Below, in pieces: positions 1 through 5,910 of a stretch of DNA of 36,631 nt. The number at the start of each line of letters is the position of its first letter. The first letter of the stretch is position 1. The notes beneath the pieces were generated by a model. That model did no database searches. It was not told where the DNA came from and saw nothing but the letters and a program-made list of their open reading frames with translations. Source of the stretch: a virus; IMG/VR virus record IMGVR_UViG_3300046535_001273, positions 1 to 36,631 of that record; one strand, written 5' to 3'. The position numbers and the translations under genes were made by a program.

Positions 1-14
1 AGCCATTTGATTAG
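1..14 (+). CDS. 3' end of the small membrane protein gene at 36270 (duplicate)
   Basis: These bases encode the last residues (PFD) and the TAG stop of the gene whose full copy is 36270-36515. The fragment exists only because the window ends overlap. Confidence 0.8.
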
Positions 15-126
15 GCGGGAGGAGCGCGTGGGCGCGGGGACGATCATGGTCATCCTGCTGATTGTGCTGGCCGCTGGTTACGCGGGGCTTCTCGTTTTGG
101 CAAGGGGTTTGCCGTGTAGCGTGGAG
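1..126. repeat. Left copy of the end overlap (direct repeat with 36502-36627)
   Basis: Bases 1-126 are identical, in the same orientation, to 36502-36627. The sequence therefore closes on itself: the window is a circularly permuted genome, a genome with terminal redundancy, or an assembly overlap. The identity stops at 126/127, inside the loop of the first hairpin element, and the last four bases of the window (aagc) do not match bases 127-130. Confidence 0.95.
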
Positions 127-183
127 TGCGCTCACATGCAAACCCCTTGCCAAACCCGCGCCATGAGGAGGAGGGGAAAGTGA
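28..183 (+). CDS. Small membrane protein, possible holin (51 aa)
   Basis: A GTG start follows a strong ribosome site (GGGAGGAG, 17-24). The protein has one hydrophobic segment at about residues 6-24 (MVILLIVLAAGYAGLLVL), followed by a short Cys-rich and basic tail. The next gene overlaps its stop (GTGA). A one-segment membrane protein upstream of an endolysin suggests a holin or other lysis helper, but there is no family match I can name. The tail from about residue 24 is encoded by hairpin element H1, so the native C-terminus may have been replaced or extended by it. The gene starts again at 36529 in the right end copy. Confidence 0.65.
   Translation: MGAGTIMVILLIVLAAGYAGLLVLARGLPCSVECAHMQTPCQTRAMRRRGK
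96..154 (+). repeat. Hairpin element H1
   Basis: The outer arms TTTGGCAAGGGGTTTGC (96-112) and 138-154 are perfect reverse complements over 17 bp. The 25-nt centre (113-137) runs C-GTGT-A, GCG, a 7-nt loop TGGAGTG, CGC, T-C-ACAT. It can pair GTGT with ACAT, A with T and GCG with CGC, leaving one unpaired C on each side. The element lies in the 3' part of the small membrane gene. There is no U-tract, so it does not look like a terminator. The right end copy of the genome stops at the centre of this loop. Confidence 0.9.
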
Positions 184-566
184 ACACAAGGCAGATTCCG
201 AACGTCGGCGCTGACCCGGACGAGGGCGTCTCACCGCCGTATCGCCCCTCGGGGCCGCTGGCGAGAAACATGCCGCGGCCGCTGCCATCACCGCCGCCGC
301 CGGCCGGCTGGCGCGAGCATCAACGGGTGATCGCCGCGGGCCCCTGGGCGACGATGCTCTGGTGGTATGCCTGCGATCTGGTGCGGGAACGCGGCGGCGG
401 GGCGACGATCAGCATGCGGGACCTGAAGCGCCTGCTCGATTGGGACGAGATCGGCCGCAAAGCAAAAACGGTGATCGACGCGGGCATCGACGCGGGCTTC
501 TTTGCGCGCACTCAGGACTCAATCGTTGTGTACATGGATGCGCTCGACGAGCGGCGAGGTGGATGA
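180..566 (+). CDS. Hypothetical protein of the lysis region (128 aa)
   Basis: The GTG start overlaps the previous stop (GTGA) and follows a strong AGGAGGAGGGG ribosome site. The N-terminal third is Pro-rich and probably disordered (PRPLPSPPPPAGW). The C-terminal half (about residues 55-128) looks like a small helical, winged-helix-like fold: a helix around WATMLWWYACDLV, then MRDLKRLLDW, then KAKTVIDAGIDAGFF and a strand DSIVVYMD. That could bind DNA, but I do not recognise the family. It lies between the putative holin and the endolysin. An in-frame start at 126 would lie inside H1 and is less likely. Confidence 0.65.
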   Translation: MNTRQIPNVGADPDEGVSPPYRPSGPLARNMPRPLPSPPPPAGWREHQRVIAAGPWATMLWWYACDLVRERGGGATISMRDLKRLLDWDEIGRKAKTVIDAGIDAGFFARTQDSIVVYMDALDERRGG

Positions 567-587
567 TGCGTGTCGGCAGGTGAAAAG

Positions 588-618
588 CCCGTAGCGTGGC
601 GCTGAGCGCGTGTACGGG
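588..618 (+). other. Hairpin in the 141-base gap before the endolysin
   Basis: CCCGTA (588-593) pairs with TACGGG (613-618), and an inner GCGC-TGA-GCGC (599-609) can fold within it. It sits in the untranslated stretch 567-707 upstream of the endolysin and could act as a leader structure. It has no U-tract, and its stem does not match the H1-H5 family. No promoter was recognised in this gap. Confidence 0.45.
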
Positions 619-707
619 TATTGTGAGCGAGCGGCGGCGATCCGGGCGGGTGTCTCCACTCTTCCCCGACTCGACCCGGATTGCTGTCGCCAACAATGGA
701 GAACCTG

Positions 708-2012
708 ATGCAGACGACGCTTGACCGCGCTTCCTATAATTTCACTGCGCTGAGCGCGGACCAATACGAGGCAATCGTCGACGCCGGCGACATGGGCCTT
801 GAGTCGCCGATGCACGGGCAGGAGAACTATCAGGGGCTCATGGCCGCCGCGAAAGGGATCGATGCCGACCCGCGCGTGCTCCTGTCAGGGCTTTTATTCG
901 AAGGGCACATGGGGGCAGACCCAAATCTTGTCGCCGCCTCGGCGAATAATTTGAGCGGCATCAAGTGGGCGGGGCAGCGCAGCGCCACCGACTCCGGCAT
1001 CCCCGCTGATACCGGCGGCACCTACGCGGCCTTCGCGACCCTGAGCGCGTTCTTCGGCGAATACGCGCGGACGCTGGTCAACGAGTACATCGGCCCGTAC
1101 TTCAACGCTGGCGATATGGCCAATGCATGGAGCGTCTACATTCAGGGCAGGCCGAACAGCGGGCACGGCCAGGAGCGCGTCGATCAATGGGCGTACTATC
1201 GGGATCACTATCCACCCCGTGACACACCCGGCCCTGTCAGCGGCGTCTACGGCGCAGACCTGATCGCCTTGTTGCACACGCAGATCGGCCACCCCTACAG
1301 CGGCGACTACGACAGCCGAAACGGAAGCCATGCATGGAGCTATTGGTGCAGGGCCGCCGTCGAATCAACCGGGCGCAACGCCGGACTAGAGGTTGTGGCG
1401 CACACCAGCGCGCTTGCAGCCCAACAGGCAGCGGCAGCACAAGGTTTGCTCAACACGCGGGACGAGCCGGAGCATGGCGCGGTCGTCCAGTTCGACACCC
1501 GATTCTATTCGCCTGATGGGCATACGGGGTATTGGGACGAGGATGAAGGAATGCTCCTCGGCACATTGACGGACGGGACGGGCATCGGCTACCGCCCGTG
1601 GGGACCGGGGACGTACGGATACGCGGGGTGGTATCGGCTGCCCGGAGTGTTGGCGCCACGCCGGGATGCGACGGGGATACCGCCGCCGATCCCCTCACCG
1701 GACGATAACTACGTCATCCCGCTCAATCCCTATAATGAGTCGATCACCGATCCCAACCTCCGGATCGGCGTCGGCGGCGGCATCAAGGCAAAGTGGCAGC
1801 AGACACCCGATCCGCTCACGATTTGGGGATTTCCCGTCGCCAATGAGACGCAAGCCCTTGTGACGGAAGCGGACGGGATGACGGTGCAGCAGCGGACGAT
1901 TCAGCGGTTTGAGCGGGTGACCGTCCTGGTCCAACCGGAGCATCAAGGGACCGCATGGGAGATTGTGTTTGCATTACGAGGACAGACAATCACGGAGCTG
2001 ATCGTCAACTGA
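708..2012 (+). CDS. Endolysin: glucosaminidase plus NlpC/P60-like peptidase plus cell-wall domain
   Basis: A modular peptidoglycan hydrolase of 434 aa. Residues about 40-165 resemble a glucosaminidase (LytG/FlgJ type): LLFEGHMG with a candidate catalytic Glu65, then NNLSGIKW and the YAAFATLSAFFGEYARTL helix. Residues about 180-310 resemble an NlpC/P60 or CHAP Cys-His peptidase, with Cys214 in SYWCRAAVES and His272 in GHTGYW. After a Pro-rich linker (about 315-330) comes a C-terminal module (about 355-434) with WQQ, WGFPV, QRFERV and PEHQGT, a pattern I associate with secreted Chloroflexota proteins and which may bind the wall. ATG 708 was chosen for the TGGAGA site six bases upstream; ATG 696 and TTG 681 are alternatives. 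There is no signal peptide, so it presumably needs a holin. Confidence 0.88.
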   Translation: MQTTLDRASYNFTALSADQYEAIVDAGDMGLESPMHGQENYQGLMAAAKGIDADPRVLLSGLLFEGHMGADPNLVAASANNLSGIKWAGQRSATDSGIPADTGGTYAAFATLSAFFGEYARTLVNEYIGPYFNAGDMANAWSVYIQGRPNSGHGQERVDQWAYYRDHYPPRDTPGPVSGVYGADLIALLHTQIGHPYSGDYDSRNGSHAWSYWCRAAVESTGRNAGLEVVAHTSALAAQQAAAAQGLLNTRDEPEHGAVVQFDTRFYSPDGHTGYWDEDEGMLLGTLTDGTGIGYRPWGPGTYGYAGWYRLPGVLAPRRDATGIPPPIPSPDDNYVIPLNPYNESITDPNLRIGVGGGIKAKWQQTPDPLTIWGFPVANETQALVTEADGMTVQQRTIQRFERVTVLVQPEHQGTAWEIVFALRGQTITELIVN

Positions 2013-2038
2013 ACATTCCTCCCCCACCCCTTTACTCT

Positions 2039-2074
2039 GCCCCATTCCCTGTCGCGGGGGGTGGGGCGCTTCTT
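2039..2074 (+). terminator. Terminator after the lysis operon
   Basis: GCCCCA (2039-2044) pairs with TGGGGC (2062-2067), with further C/G pairing inside (CCC with GGG), followed by the T-rich GCTTCTTT. It lies between the convergent endolysin gene and the minus-strand operon and may serve both. Confidence 0.55.
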
Positions 2075-2083
2075 TGTGCCCGC

Positions 2084-2611
2084 TCAGGACGATTCGCCGC
2101 CCTCCGTGGGTGGGGCGGGCGAGACGGACAGGCCGGGGTTGGGCACGACGGGCGAGACGGGCAGGCCGGGGTTGGGCACGGGACTGGCGGCACGGAGAGA
2201 CCTGAAATCGCTGCGGCGCACGATCACTCGCGGCGAGCCGTATACCGGCCAGCGAAGCACCACATCATCATCCGTCACGCCCCTGTTGCTCCAAAGCAAC
2301 TCATTCGCGTAGCGCAGGAAGGGGATGAGTGCCGCCGTCAACCCCGTCTCCCGTGCCGGTGTGGGCGCGGGGATGGCGGTCAGGGCGGCACGAGCGCGCA
2401 TGCCGAAGCGTTTCTTGTCGCTATCCCAATCGGTGAAGGAACACCCGTTGTCATCTTCTGCGTAGAACTGCAACGCTGCCGTCAACCCCGCCACCTGCTC
2501 ACGCAGGCTGGCGACCCCATCAAAAAGCGCGAAAATGTCATCGGCGTATTCCGACTCGCGCCCCGATCCACCGCGCCAGAGATTTGCCAGGTTTCGCAGT
2601 CGTTCACTCAT
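2084..2611 (-). CDS. Hypothetical protein with C-terminal Pro-rich repeats (175 aa)
   Basis: Last gene of the leftward operon; its ATG overlaps the upstream stop (ATGA). The N-terminal half is helical, with a possible short coiled coil (about 25-50, SLREQVAGLTAALQFYAEDD), resembling many phage accessory proteins of unknown role. The C-terminus carries two copies of PNPGLxVSP encoded by a 33-base tandem repeat. The family is not recognised. Convergence with the endolysin gene places it at the end of its transcript. Confidence 0.7.
   Translation of the reverse strand: MSERLRNLANLWRGGSGRESEYADDIFALFDGVASLREQVAGLTAALQFYAEDDNGCSFTDWDSDKKRFGMRARAALTAIPAPTPARETGLTAALIPFLRYANELLWSNRGVTDDDVVLRWPVYGSPRVIVRRSDFRSLRAASPVPNPGLPVSPVVPNPGLSVSPAPPTEGGESS
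2117..2179. repeat. 33-bp tandem repeat (about two units)
   Basis: Unit 1 (2117-2149) is repeated from 2150 with one substitution in the first 30 bases. It encodes the repeated PNPGLxVSP near the C-terminus of the minus-strand gene 2084-2611. The unit length is a multiple of three, so copy number can change without altering the frame. Confidence 0.85.
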
Positions 2612-2991
2612 CCCTGCTCCTCCTTTGGCATGACGATTGGCACCACCCCCGCCGCCTTCAACCGCTCCCGGTCGCGGAACTTCGCTTCCTCGTTGATGGT
2701 GGCGGGGTCGGGTGCGGTGGTGGCCGCCTCTCGCGCCACCCTTATCATCGCGTCTAACTCAATCAGCCGCGCTTCCCACACGGCATCCACGATGATTTCG
2801 GCGCCTTCATCGTTCCAGAACGCCTCGCCATTTGCGTACCTGCCGTACAGGTATTCCACCTTCTCACGGATGTGGGCGAACCACTGCTCCGCTATCCGCA
2901 TCTCCGCACCCGTAATCGCGCCCTCACCCACAGCGGTCAGGAGCGCGGCGGTGATGATCTCTTGTGGGGTGCGCTGGGGGTCAAGGGACAT
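2608..2991 (-). CDS. Hypothetical protein (127 aa)
   Basis: The start at 2991 (MSLDPQR) follows a strong GAGGAGG site six bases upstream; an in-frame start at 3006 has no such site. It is a soluble, acidic, mainly helical protein (EIITAALLTAVGEGAITGAEMRIAEQW, then YLYGRYANGEAFWNDEGAE) without a motif I can name. It overlaps its upstream neighbour by 11 bases and its downstream neighbour by four (ATGA), so the three are probably translationally coupled. Confidence 0.7.
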   Translation of the reverse strand: MSLDPQRTPQEIITAALLTAVGEGAITGAEMRIAEQWFAHIREKVEYLYGRYANGEAFWNDEGAEIIVDAVWEARLIELDAMIRVAREAATTAPDPATINEEAKFRDRERLKAAGVVPIVMPKEEQG

Positions 2992-3166
2992 CAGGTGCCT
3001 CCTCATCGTCCGCGTGCCCGTACGGTGCTAGTGCCTCGATGATCCGGTCATTGATCCCCGCCAGGATGCCCGCGACGTTCTCAATCCGATCCGTCTCAGC
3101 GGCGATGATGGCGCGGCACAGGTCGTCGGAGATGTCACACAGCAGGCGTTGCGTTTCCGGGCTCAT
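2981..3166 (-). CDS. Small hypothetical protein (61 aa)
   Basis: ATG at 3166, seven bases after GAGGGG. The protein is short, helical and acidic (CDISDDLCRAIIAAETDRIENVAGILAGINDRIIEAL), with no recognisable family. It overlaps both neighbours in the operon, which supports its being a real coupled gene. Confidence 0.6.
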   Translation of the reverse strand: MSPETQRLLCDISDDLCRAIIAAETDRIENVAGILAGINDRIIEALAPYGHADDEEAPDVP

Positions 3167-3464
3167 CGCTCATCCCCTCGCGCTTCGCACGCGTCTCTCG
3201 AAACACGTGCATCATCTTTGCGGTGGATGCATCGTCCATGTCGAAGACGTCGTGGCAGGCGTCCCAGATCACCCCGTCATAATCGGCAGCGGCGGCTGCG
3301 TCGAGCAGGTTGTATGCGAGGGCGCGGGCATCCGTGGGCGTAATGTCAACCGATTCGGCGCGAAAGGTAACGGAGACGAGCGGTCGCCGCGATCGCGCTC
3401 CGAACATGCTTGTGACAAAGAATATCCCGCGTACGTCTTCCGCCTCGCGTTCGTTGGTGCTCAT
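3135..3464 (-). CDS. Hypothetical protein (109 aa)
   Basis: ATG at 3464 after a GGAGG site. The N-terminal half looks beta-rich (GIFFVTSMF, RRPLVSVTFRAESVDI), followed by helices (TDARALAYNLLDAAAAADYDGVIWDACHD). The phrase with DARALAYNLLDAA is a common pattern in small phage and actinobacterial proteins of unknown role. No catalytic motif is seen. Confidence 0.65.
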   Translation of the reverse strand: MSTNEREAEDVRGIFFVTSMFGARSRRPLVSVTFRAESVDITPTDARALAYNLLDAAAAADYDGVIWDACHDVFDMDDASTAKMMHVFRETRAKREGMSDEPGNATPAV

Positions 3465-3533
3465 GCTGATACCTCCATCCTTCGCCCCTTCTCCCGGTCG
3501 CGCGGGGGGGGGCTTTATTGATTTCTGCTCTTG

Positions 3534-3983
3534 TCAGCGTTGATACGTGACCACAATCGTCGTCTTCCTCGCCACGCCACCGATCCCCGGTGTGATCCGG
3601 TTGATACCGAGCGTGAGCACCGTATTGCGGATGTTCTTCGCAACCGCAGTGCGCGTGACGCCTGCGGATTGACTGACGACGACCCAGCCTTGAGACGCCA
3701 GTTTGCGCAGGTCGCGCTCGAATTCATCGGCACTCCGGTATTCACGCACCATCGTTTGCGTCGGGCGAGCGGCCGGATGAGTAACCTGGAACGGCTGGGG
3801 CTGGGGCTGGGGTGTGGCCGGCTGCCACGTGACCCAGAGCGAGCCGTCGGGGTTGCGCTGAGCGTGAGCGGCGTACCAGCCGTACTGGTTCATGATGGCC
3901 GCGTGCGCGGCACACGACGCGTCGTTTGGATAGCGGTGCGTCACGTGGCTCGGAGGCAGTGCGAAAGGCGATAGCTGCGACAT
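3534..3983 (-). CDS. Hypothetical protein with DUF4177-like C-terminus (149 aa)
   Basis: ATG at 3983 after AAAGGAA. The N-terminal part is rich in aromatic and polar residues, then a Pro/Gln linker (QPATPQPQPQPFQ). The C-terminal part has the pattern EFERDLRKLASQGWVVVSQS ... TIVVTYQR, like small domains in which a helix, the GW turn and two strands recur (DUF4177-like). Its function is unknown. The 48-base gap upstream (3984-4031) holds no feature beyond the ribosome site. Confidence 0.7.
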   Translation of the reverse strand: MSQLSPFALPPSHVTHRYPNDASCAAHAAIMNQYGWYAAHAQRNPDGSLWVTWQPATPQPQPQPFQVTHPAARPTQTMVREYRSADEFERDLRKLASQGWVVVSQSAGVTRTAVAKNIRNTVLTLGINRITPGIGGVARKTTIVVTYQR

Positions 3984-4031
3984 GAGATGATTCCTTTCAA
4001 AATAAGCGGGATGTTCGCGCTTACTATACGG

Positions 4032-4289
4032 TCAATCGGCGCCGCGGGTGCAAACCGGAAAGTCGCGGTCGTCCGGGGGCTCGCTGCCGTGCTGGGCGAT
4101 CGCCGCGTCCAGCACGGCCTCACGCTGCTTGTATGTCAGATGCTCGAAGCACGCGGTGTCCTCGATGGCGATGCCGCCCGTCCAGCCGCCGAAGATGCCC
4201 ACCGAGTAGTCGGCTTCTTCCCAGACGAGCACGACGGTTAGCAAGCGGCCGCATCGTGGACATTCGACAAGTTCGGTATCGTCGTTCAT
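4032..4289 (-). CDS. Small zinc-ribbon-like hypothetical protein (85 aa)
   Basis: ATG 4289 overlaps the upstream stop (ATGA). The N-terminus has one CPRCG knuckle (residues about 9-13). Further cysteines occur in ACFEH and PVCTRG, so a metal site is possible but incomplete by the usual CxxC...CxxC rule. No function can be assigned. The overlap indicates coupling with the WYL-like protein. Confidence 0.65.
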   Translation of the reverse strand: MNDDTELVECPRCGRLLTVVLVWEEADYSVGIFGGWTGGIAIEDTACFEHLTYKQREAVLDAAIAQHGSEPPDDRDFPVCTRGAD

Positions 4290-4543
4290 GCCGCCACCCC
4301 CGCCACCGGCAGCACGTGCCAGCCCGCGATGCGATCGACCCGCAAGGTGATCTTCGTATTCCGCAATGAGTCCCAAGAATAGAGGCAGTCGGCGCCGGCG
4401 TTCGTCGTGTGCAGCGCCTGCGGCAAGATCACCCGCGCCTTCGGCGTGATGCCCTTGGTGCGGTAGGTGACGACGAGCGCGCCCCGGGTGTTGATCGCCT
4501 TGTGCAGATCGGTGTAAAGCCGTACCGTGTCGCTGGTGCTCAT
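4286..4543 (-). CDS. WYL-like small protein (85 aa)
   Basis: First gene of the leftward operon. ATG 4543 follows AGAGGTAAG. Residues about 12-75 follow the order of a WYL-type domain: HKAINTRGALVVTYRTKG, then RVILPQAL, then an SLRNTKITLRVDRIAGWHVL strand pair ending in the typical Arg-containing FRLDRI-like motif. WYL domains often sense ligands or nucleic acid and control defence or repair genes, but usually sit next to an HTH domain, which is missing here. It is transcribed from P1-minus (4636-4664). The assignment is by pattern only. Confidence 0.6.
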   Translation of the reverse strand: MSTSDTVRLYTDLHKAINTRGALVVTYRTKGITPKARVILPQALHTTNAGADCLYSWDSLRNTKITLRVDRIAGWHVLPVAGVAA

Positions 4544-4566
4544 GAGACTTACCTCTCTGAGTGCTT

Positions 4567-4599
4567 GCCCGGCAACTGTCTAATCCACGGTTGCCGGGC
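4567..4599 (-). other. Leader hairpin of the leftward operon
   Basis: GCCCGGCAAC (4567-4576) and GTTGCCGGGC (4590-4599) are perfect 10-bp complements around a 13-nt loop. It lies in the 5' untranslated region between P1-minus and the 4543 start. It could attenuate or stabilise that transcript. Read rightwards it is followed by TTTCGCGTCTT, only a weak terminator tail. Confidence 0.65.
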
Positions 4600-4624
4600 T
4601 TTCGCGTCTTGGGGACCGTTCCCC

Positions 4625-4653
4625 TTGACATGGATAGAATATCACGGTATCGT
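4625..4653 (+). promoter_or_regulatory. Promoter P1-plus (rightward)
   Basis: TTGACA (4625-4630), a 17-base spacer, TATCGT (4648-4653). It points into the minus-strand DUF2283/DUF4258 genes, so its RNA would be antisense to them until the plus-strand gene at 5333. The operator at 4642-4655 covers its -10. Confidence 0.55.
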
Positions 4654-4664
4654 GAAATTGTCAA
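4636..4664 (-). promoter_or_regulatory. Promoter P1-minus for the leftward operon
   Basis: On the minus strand: TTGACA (4664-4659), exact 17-base spacer (4658-4642), TATTCT (4641-4636). This is a near-consensus sigma70 promoter. The expected start near 4629 gives a leader of about 85 bases before the 4543 ATG. Confidence 0.8.
4642..4655. promoter_or_regulatory. Operator O1, TCACGGTATCGTGA
   Basis: Palindrome TCACG-N4-CGTGA, identical to O2 at 5265-5278. It lies within the spacer of P1-minus and over the -10 of P1-plus, so one bound protein could block both promoters. Confidence 0.75.
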
Positions 4665-4685
4665 GCGTTTGGACGATAATGCGAA

Positions 4686-4718
4686 CACGAAAAACCCGCC
4701 GTCTGGGGAAACGGCGGG
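4686..4718 (-). terminator. Terminator of the DUF4258/DUF2283 operon
   Basis: CCCGCCGT (4695-4702) pairs with ACGGCGGG (4711-4718) around an 8-nt loop. Read leftwards, the stem is followed by TTTTTCG. It lies 20 bases beyond the stop of the DUF2283 gene and isolates that operon from the P1 region. Confidence 0.85.
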
Positions 4719-4738
4719 CGATGGGGAAAGGGAACGGG

Positions 4739-5005
4739 TTAGGCGAATATCTTGAAGCGTTGCCCTTCAAGCAGCCGCTCAACGGTCTCGCGCTCAGGCA
4801 CATCGTCCAGATGCAGCCCGAGGTCGGTATTCCAGAACTCAACGCCGACGGGGTTGCCATCCGCATCGTAGTCAATATTGCGCGACCACTCGACGCGGGA
4901 TTCCGTGCGCGCCACACGCTCAAAGTCCCGCAGGTAGATGTAGAGCGCGTGGGAATCGGGGTCATACTCAAGTCGTGGCATCGGCATCACCATCAATCGA
5001 ACCAT
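4739..5005 (-). CDS. DUF2283 family protein (possible antitoxin partner)
   Basis: The core (about residues 10-75) has the DUF2283 pattern: LEYDPDSHALYIYL, a conserved polar strand, then NIDYDADGNPVGVEFWN. Members are small beta proteins often encoded beside a DUF4258 partner; the pair is widely suspected to be toxin-antitoxin-like. Here it follows the DUF4258 gene and overlaps it by 13 bases. Start 5005 is assumed; in-frame ATGs closer to the domain (MVMPMP) are alternatives. Confidence 0.82.
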   Translation of the reverse strand: MVRLMVMPMPRLEYDPDSHALYIYLRDFERVARTESRVEWSRNIDYDADGNPVGVEFWNTDLGLHLDDVPERETVERLLEGQRFKIFA

Positions 5006-5208
5006 ACGGTAATCACGTGCGGAGGATGAGACTCCTTGCGGATCACCACCGTTACCAGCAAGTCACCGACCATCGCGCGATAGATCGGGTTATCGTCGGC
5101 GTCACGTCCGGGCTTGCGTGAGCGGCGAAGCACTGCCTCAATATCGGATTCACCCAGCCCACGCTGTGAGAGACGCCTGCGTGCGTGGGCCGAAAGTGTG
5201 ATCCGCAT
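4993..5208 (-). CDS. DUF4258 family protein (possible toxin)
   Basis: The sequence RITLSAHARRRLSQRGL ... DIEAVLRRSRKPGRD ... YRAMVGDLLVTVVIRK ... VITVWFD matches DUF4258: a His-Ala-Arg-Arg start, a helix, then beta strands. That fold resembles RelE-like toxins, but toxicity is inferred. ATG 5208 is preferred because GGGGGA lies upstream; GTG 5232 is also in frame. It is the first gene after P2-minus. Together with DUF2283 it forms a two-gene operon with its own promoter, operator and terminator. Confidence 0.82.
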   Translation of the reverse strand: MRITLSAHARRRLSQRGLGESDIEAVLRRSRKPGRDADDNPIYRAMVGDLLVTVVIRKESHPPHVITVWFD

Positions 5209-5247
5209 TCCCGCATTCCCCCAGTGTACCACCGTGTCAAGCGCCTC

Positions 5248-5276
5248 TTGACAATCTCAGTATATCACGGTATCGT
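5248..5276 (+). promoter_or_regulatory. Promoter P2-plus for the rightward operon
   Basis: TTGACA (5248-5253), 17-base spacer, TATCGT (5271-5276), the same -35, spacing and -10 as P1-plus. It would transcribe the operon beginning at 5333. Confidence 0.65.
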
Positions 5277-5287
5277 GAAATTCACAA
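5259..5287 (-). promoter_or_regulatory. Promoter P2-minus for the DUF4258/DUF2283 pair
   Basis: On the minus strand: TTGTGA (5287-5282), 17-base spacer holding the operator, TATACT (5264-5259). It overlaps P2-plus back to back, so the two should compete. Confidence 0.75.
5265..5278. promoter_or_regulatory. Operator O2, TCACGGTATCGTGA
   Basis: Identical to O1; the surrounding TATCACGGTATCGTGAAATT is shared by both regions. It fills the P2-minus spacer and covers the P2-plus -10. Confidence 0.75.
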
Positions 5288-5307
5288 GGGTTTCACCTTG
5301 GCGATTT

Positions 5308-5321
5308 TCACGATAAAGTGA
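5308..5321. promoter_or_regulatory. Operator-like site O3, TCACGATAAAGTGA
   Basis: The same TCACG-N4-CGTGA palindrome with one mismatch in the right arm, 11 bases upstream of the 5333 start and overlapping its ribosome-site region. It may add autoregulation of the rightward operon. Confidence 0.5.
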
Positions 5322-5332
5322 GAGGCGATGCA

Positions 5333-5593
5333 ATGGTGGTCGCAGTCCGACAACACAGACCAAAGATACGGGAGCTCATGAAGGGCTACCTCACCCTTAC
5401 GGAGATGGCAAAGAAATATGGCCTCACGGATGGTTCTGCCTTACGGCACGCCATCAAGCGGGGCATTCTGCCTGCGGAGATCGCGGGCAAAACCTACTTC
5501 GTAACGGAAGAGGATGCAGCGGCATACGCGGAGCAGCATCTCCGCCGGCGTGGTCCGAAGGGGCCGCGAGAGTTGAAGGATGGTGACGAATGA
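5333..5593 (+). CDS. Helix-turn-helix DNA-binding protein (excisionase/HTH_17-like, 86 aa)
   Basis: Residues about 15-55 carry a MerR/excisionase-like HTH: YLTLTEMAKKYGLTDGSALRHAIKRGILPAEIAGKTYFVTEEDAAAY has the order helix, turn, recognition helix, wing (GKTYFV) and the usual closing DAxxY. The start ATG 5333 follows AGAGG; GTG 5318 is also in frame. It is the first gene behind P2-plus and O2/O3, so it is one candidate for binding the shared operator. A basic tail (HLRRRGPKGPRELK) follows the HTH. Confidence 0.75.
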   Translation: MVVAVRQHRPKIRELMKGYLTLTEMAKKYGLTDGSALRHAIKRGILPAEIAGKTYFVTEEDAAAYAEQHLRRRGPKGPRELKDGDE

Positions 5594-5910
5594 ACGGGCC
5601 ACATTTTGTCTATCGTTATTTCGGCACACAAGACGAGGTTTTGTACATTGGTGTGACAAAGAATCCGCGCCAACGATTCTCTGAGCATGCTCGCACGCCC
5701 TGGGGGAGGGAGAAAGAGCGCATCACCACGGTTGCGTTCGCCATCCGTGAGGATGCAGAGCGAGAGGAGCGACGTGCTATCGCTGAGGAGCATCCAAAAT
5801 ATAATCAATGGTGTAATCCCGGTTATACCTGGGAAACAGATTTCAGGCGCGAGCACCGCGCCGGCGAGGGCAGACCGGGCCGGCGCACAAAACCACAGGA
5901 GCCAAAGTGA
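5590..5910 (+). CDS. GIY-YIG endonuclease domain protein (106 aa)
   Basis: The ATG overlaps the preceding stop (ATGA). It is a stand-alone GIY-YIG domain: FVYRYF (motif 1), LYIGVTKNPRQRFSEH (motif 2 with the conserved Arg and His), then a helix with AEREERRAIAEEHPKYN containing the Glu and the PxYN ending. Such proteins cut DNA as homing, repair or host-DNA-degrading nucleases. No DNA-binding domain is attached, so the target is unknown. Confidence 0.85.
   Translation: MNGPHFVYRYFGTQDEVLYIGVTKNPRQRFSEHARTPWGREKERITTVAFAIREDAEREERRAIAEEHPKYNQWCNPGYTWETDFRREHRAGEGRPGRRTKPQEPK

Noticed and set aside
96-154. H1 as a covalently closed telomere (protelomerase site)
   Set aside because: The window ends are direct, not inverted, repeats; four more copies lie inside the genome; no protelomerase-like gene was seen.
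588-618. Sixth member of the hairpin family
   Set aside because: Stem sequence, length and centre do not match the shared design; kept as a separate leader hairpin.
1955-3031. 358-codon plus-strand frame
   Set aside because: Shadow of three minus-strand genes with good ribosome sites and overlaps; its translation is low-complexity.
4567-4599. Degenerate hairpin element
   Set aside because: The 10-bp stem and 13-nt loop lack the TTTGC closing and the bulged centre.
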